Source: Paraoerskovia marina DSM 21750
GTDB taxonomy: Bacteria > Actinomycetota > Actinomycetes > Actinomycetales > Cellulomonadaceae
NCBI RefSeq assembly: GCF_000701465.1
Contig: NZ_JNIY01000003.1
Coordinates: 868,001 to 932,000, forward strand
DNA: 64,000 nucleotides
Direction: 5' to 3'
The position numbers and the translations under genes are program-made. How positions within the stretch are numbered: the stretch's first letter is position 1; the number at the start of each line of letters is the position of its first letter. Shown one piece after another: positions 63,582 through 64,000 of the stretch. Below the pieces are notes generated by a model. It did not search any database. It was not told where the DNA came from and worked only from the letters and a program-made list of their open reading frames with translations.

Positions 63582-64000
63582 CAGTTCGCGTGCAGCGCCG
63601 CGTTGAGCTCGACGCCGGTTCCGGCGCGCGGGACGACCTCGACGCGCCCGGAGATCGAGTTGCGGCGGAACAGCAGGTTGTCCATGCCCTTGAGCTCGCG
63701 GGCCTTGACGACCTGGGGCTCGCCGCCGGTCAGGACCGTCACCTTGGTGCCGGCCGTCACGTACAGCCCGGCCTCCACGACGCAGTGGTCACCGAGAGGG
63801 ATCGCGATACCGGCGTTGGCGCCGAGGAGCGAGCGGCGGCCGATCGAGACGACCTCCTTGCCACCCCCGGAGAGCGTCCCCATGATCGAGGCCCCGCCGC
63901 CGATGTCGGACCCGTCGCCCACGACGACGCCGGCCGAGATCCGCCCCTCGACCATCGACGTCCCGAGCGTGCCCGCGTTGAAGTTGACGAAGCCCTCGTG
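63581..64000 (-). CDS. dapD: Tetrahydrodipicolinate N-succinyltransferase, C-terminal part (cut by window edge)
   Basis: An open 139-residue C-terminal part; the frame continues past the right edge. It is a left-handed beta-helix protein: [21 protein letters not shown], then hexapeptide-like repeats in [24 protein letters not shown], and [33 protein letters not shown]. It matches actinobacterial DapD, which succinylates tetrahydrodipicolinate just before the DapC step. It is followed by the lysozyme-like gene with a one-base overlap. Confidence 0.93.
   Translation of the reverse strand, partial: HEGFVNFNAGTLGTSMVEGRISAGVVVGDGSDIGGGASIMGTLSGGGKEVVSIGRRSLLGANAGIAIPLGDHCVVEAGLYVTAGTKVTVLTGGEPQVVKARELKGMDNLLFRRNSISGRVEVVPRAGTGVELNAALHAN

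Overview
The window is a contiguous piece of a high-GC actinobacterial chromosome, most likely from a Micrococcales organism of the Cellulomonas/Sanguibacter/Oerskovia kind. The evidence is very high GC at third codon positions, frequent GTG starts, several leaderless-looking genes with TANNNT -10 boxes, an mshB-type mycothiol deacetylase gene, the UPF0182, PPA1309 and YlbL trio, a RamB-type regulator divergent from the glyoxylate shunt genes, and the fdxA-dapC pair. The exact genus cannot be settled by eye. No prophage, insertion sequence, CRISPR array, rRNA or replication origin was seen. The gene content is mostly core, with small accessory patches at about 39.6-42.5 kb and around 26.3-26.9 kb.

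Layout. 0-5.5 kb: metalloprotease start, membrane Lon-like protease, PPA1309 protein and the giant UPF0182 membrane protein. 5.6 kb: initiator tRNA. 5.8-11.5 kb: CcdA/TlpA thiol-redox pair, VKOR-type DsbB substitute, molybdenum cofactor genes moeA, moaE and moaA, and a universal stress protein. 11.5-15.4 kb: a short IclR regulator divergent from KDPG aldolase and KDG kinase genes, a small helical protein and an SBF-type transporter. 15.6-20.3 kb: malate synthase and isocitrate lyase, with divergent ramB. 20.4-26.3 kb, all on the minus strand: NhaA antiporter, DUF1697, amidase and a polar amino acid ABC transporter. 26.7-28.6 kb: PhoH and a TM2 protein. 28.7-33.4 kb, minus strand: fumarase, carbonic anhydrase, PfkB sugar kinase, xseB and xseA. 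33.5-39.6 kb: ispH, rmuC, an ABC exporter pair and ychF. 39.6-42.5 kb: a HigBA toxin-antitoxin coupled to a HIT hydrolase, a CPBP protease and a dihydrofolate-reductase-like protein. 42.6-50.5 kb: BCCT transporter and an Opp-type peptide transporter with fused ATPases. 50.6-56.4 kb: typA, mshB, a small membrane protein and a VanW protein. 56.5-59.3 kb: a prephenate-dehydratase-like pseudoenzyme, pheA and tyrA. 59.3-64 kb: small SH3-like protein, fdxA, dapC, gltA, a lysozyme-fold protein and the end of dapD.

How the genes fit together. Central carbon metabolism is well represented: citrate synthase, fumarase, isocitrate lyase, malate synthase with RamB, and the lower Entner-Doudoroff/KDG branch. 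Envelope and thiol homeostasis form a second theme (CcdA, TlpA, VKOR, mycothiol deacetylase, VanW, DAP pathway, lysozyme-like protein). Small-solute transport is a third (NhaA, SBF, BCCT, amino acid and peptide ABC systems).

The most unusual points are: two consecutive prephenate-dehydratase-fold genes, the first lacking the catalytic motif and the second with altered catalytic and allosteric motifs; a three-gene higB-higA-HIT operon of atypical codon use with a palindromic operator; an NhaA with a perfectly spaced EF-hand-like loop at its C-terminus; an OppDF fusion with a large insertion in its first ATPase; an IclR regulator with part of its effector domain missing; a tandem repeat array that folds onto an inverted copy between two convergent genes; and three helically phased GATAACG repeats upstream of oppA.
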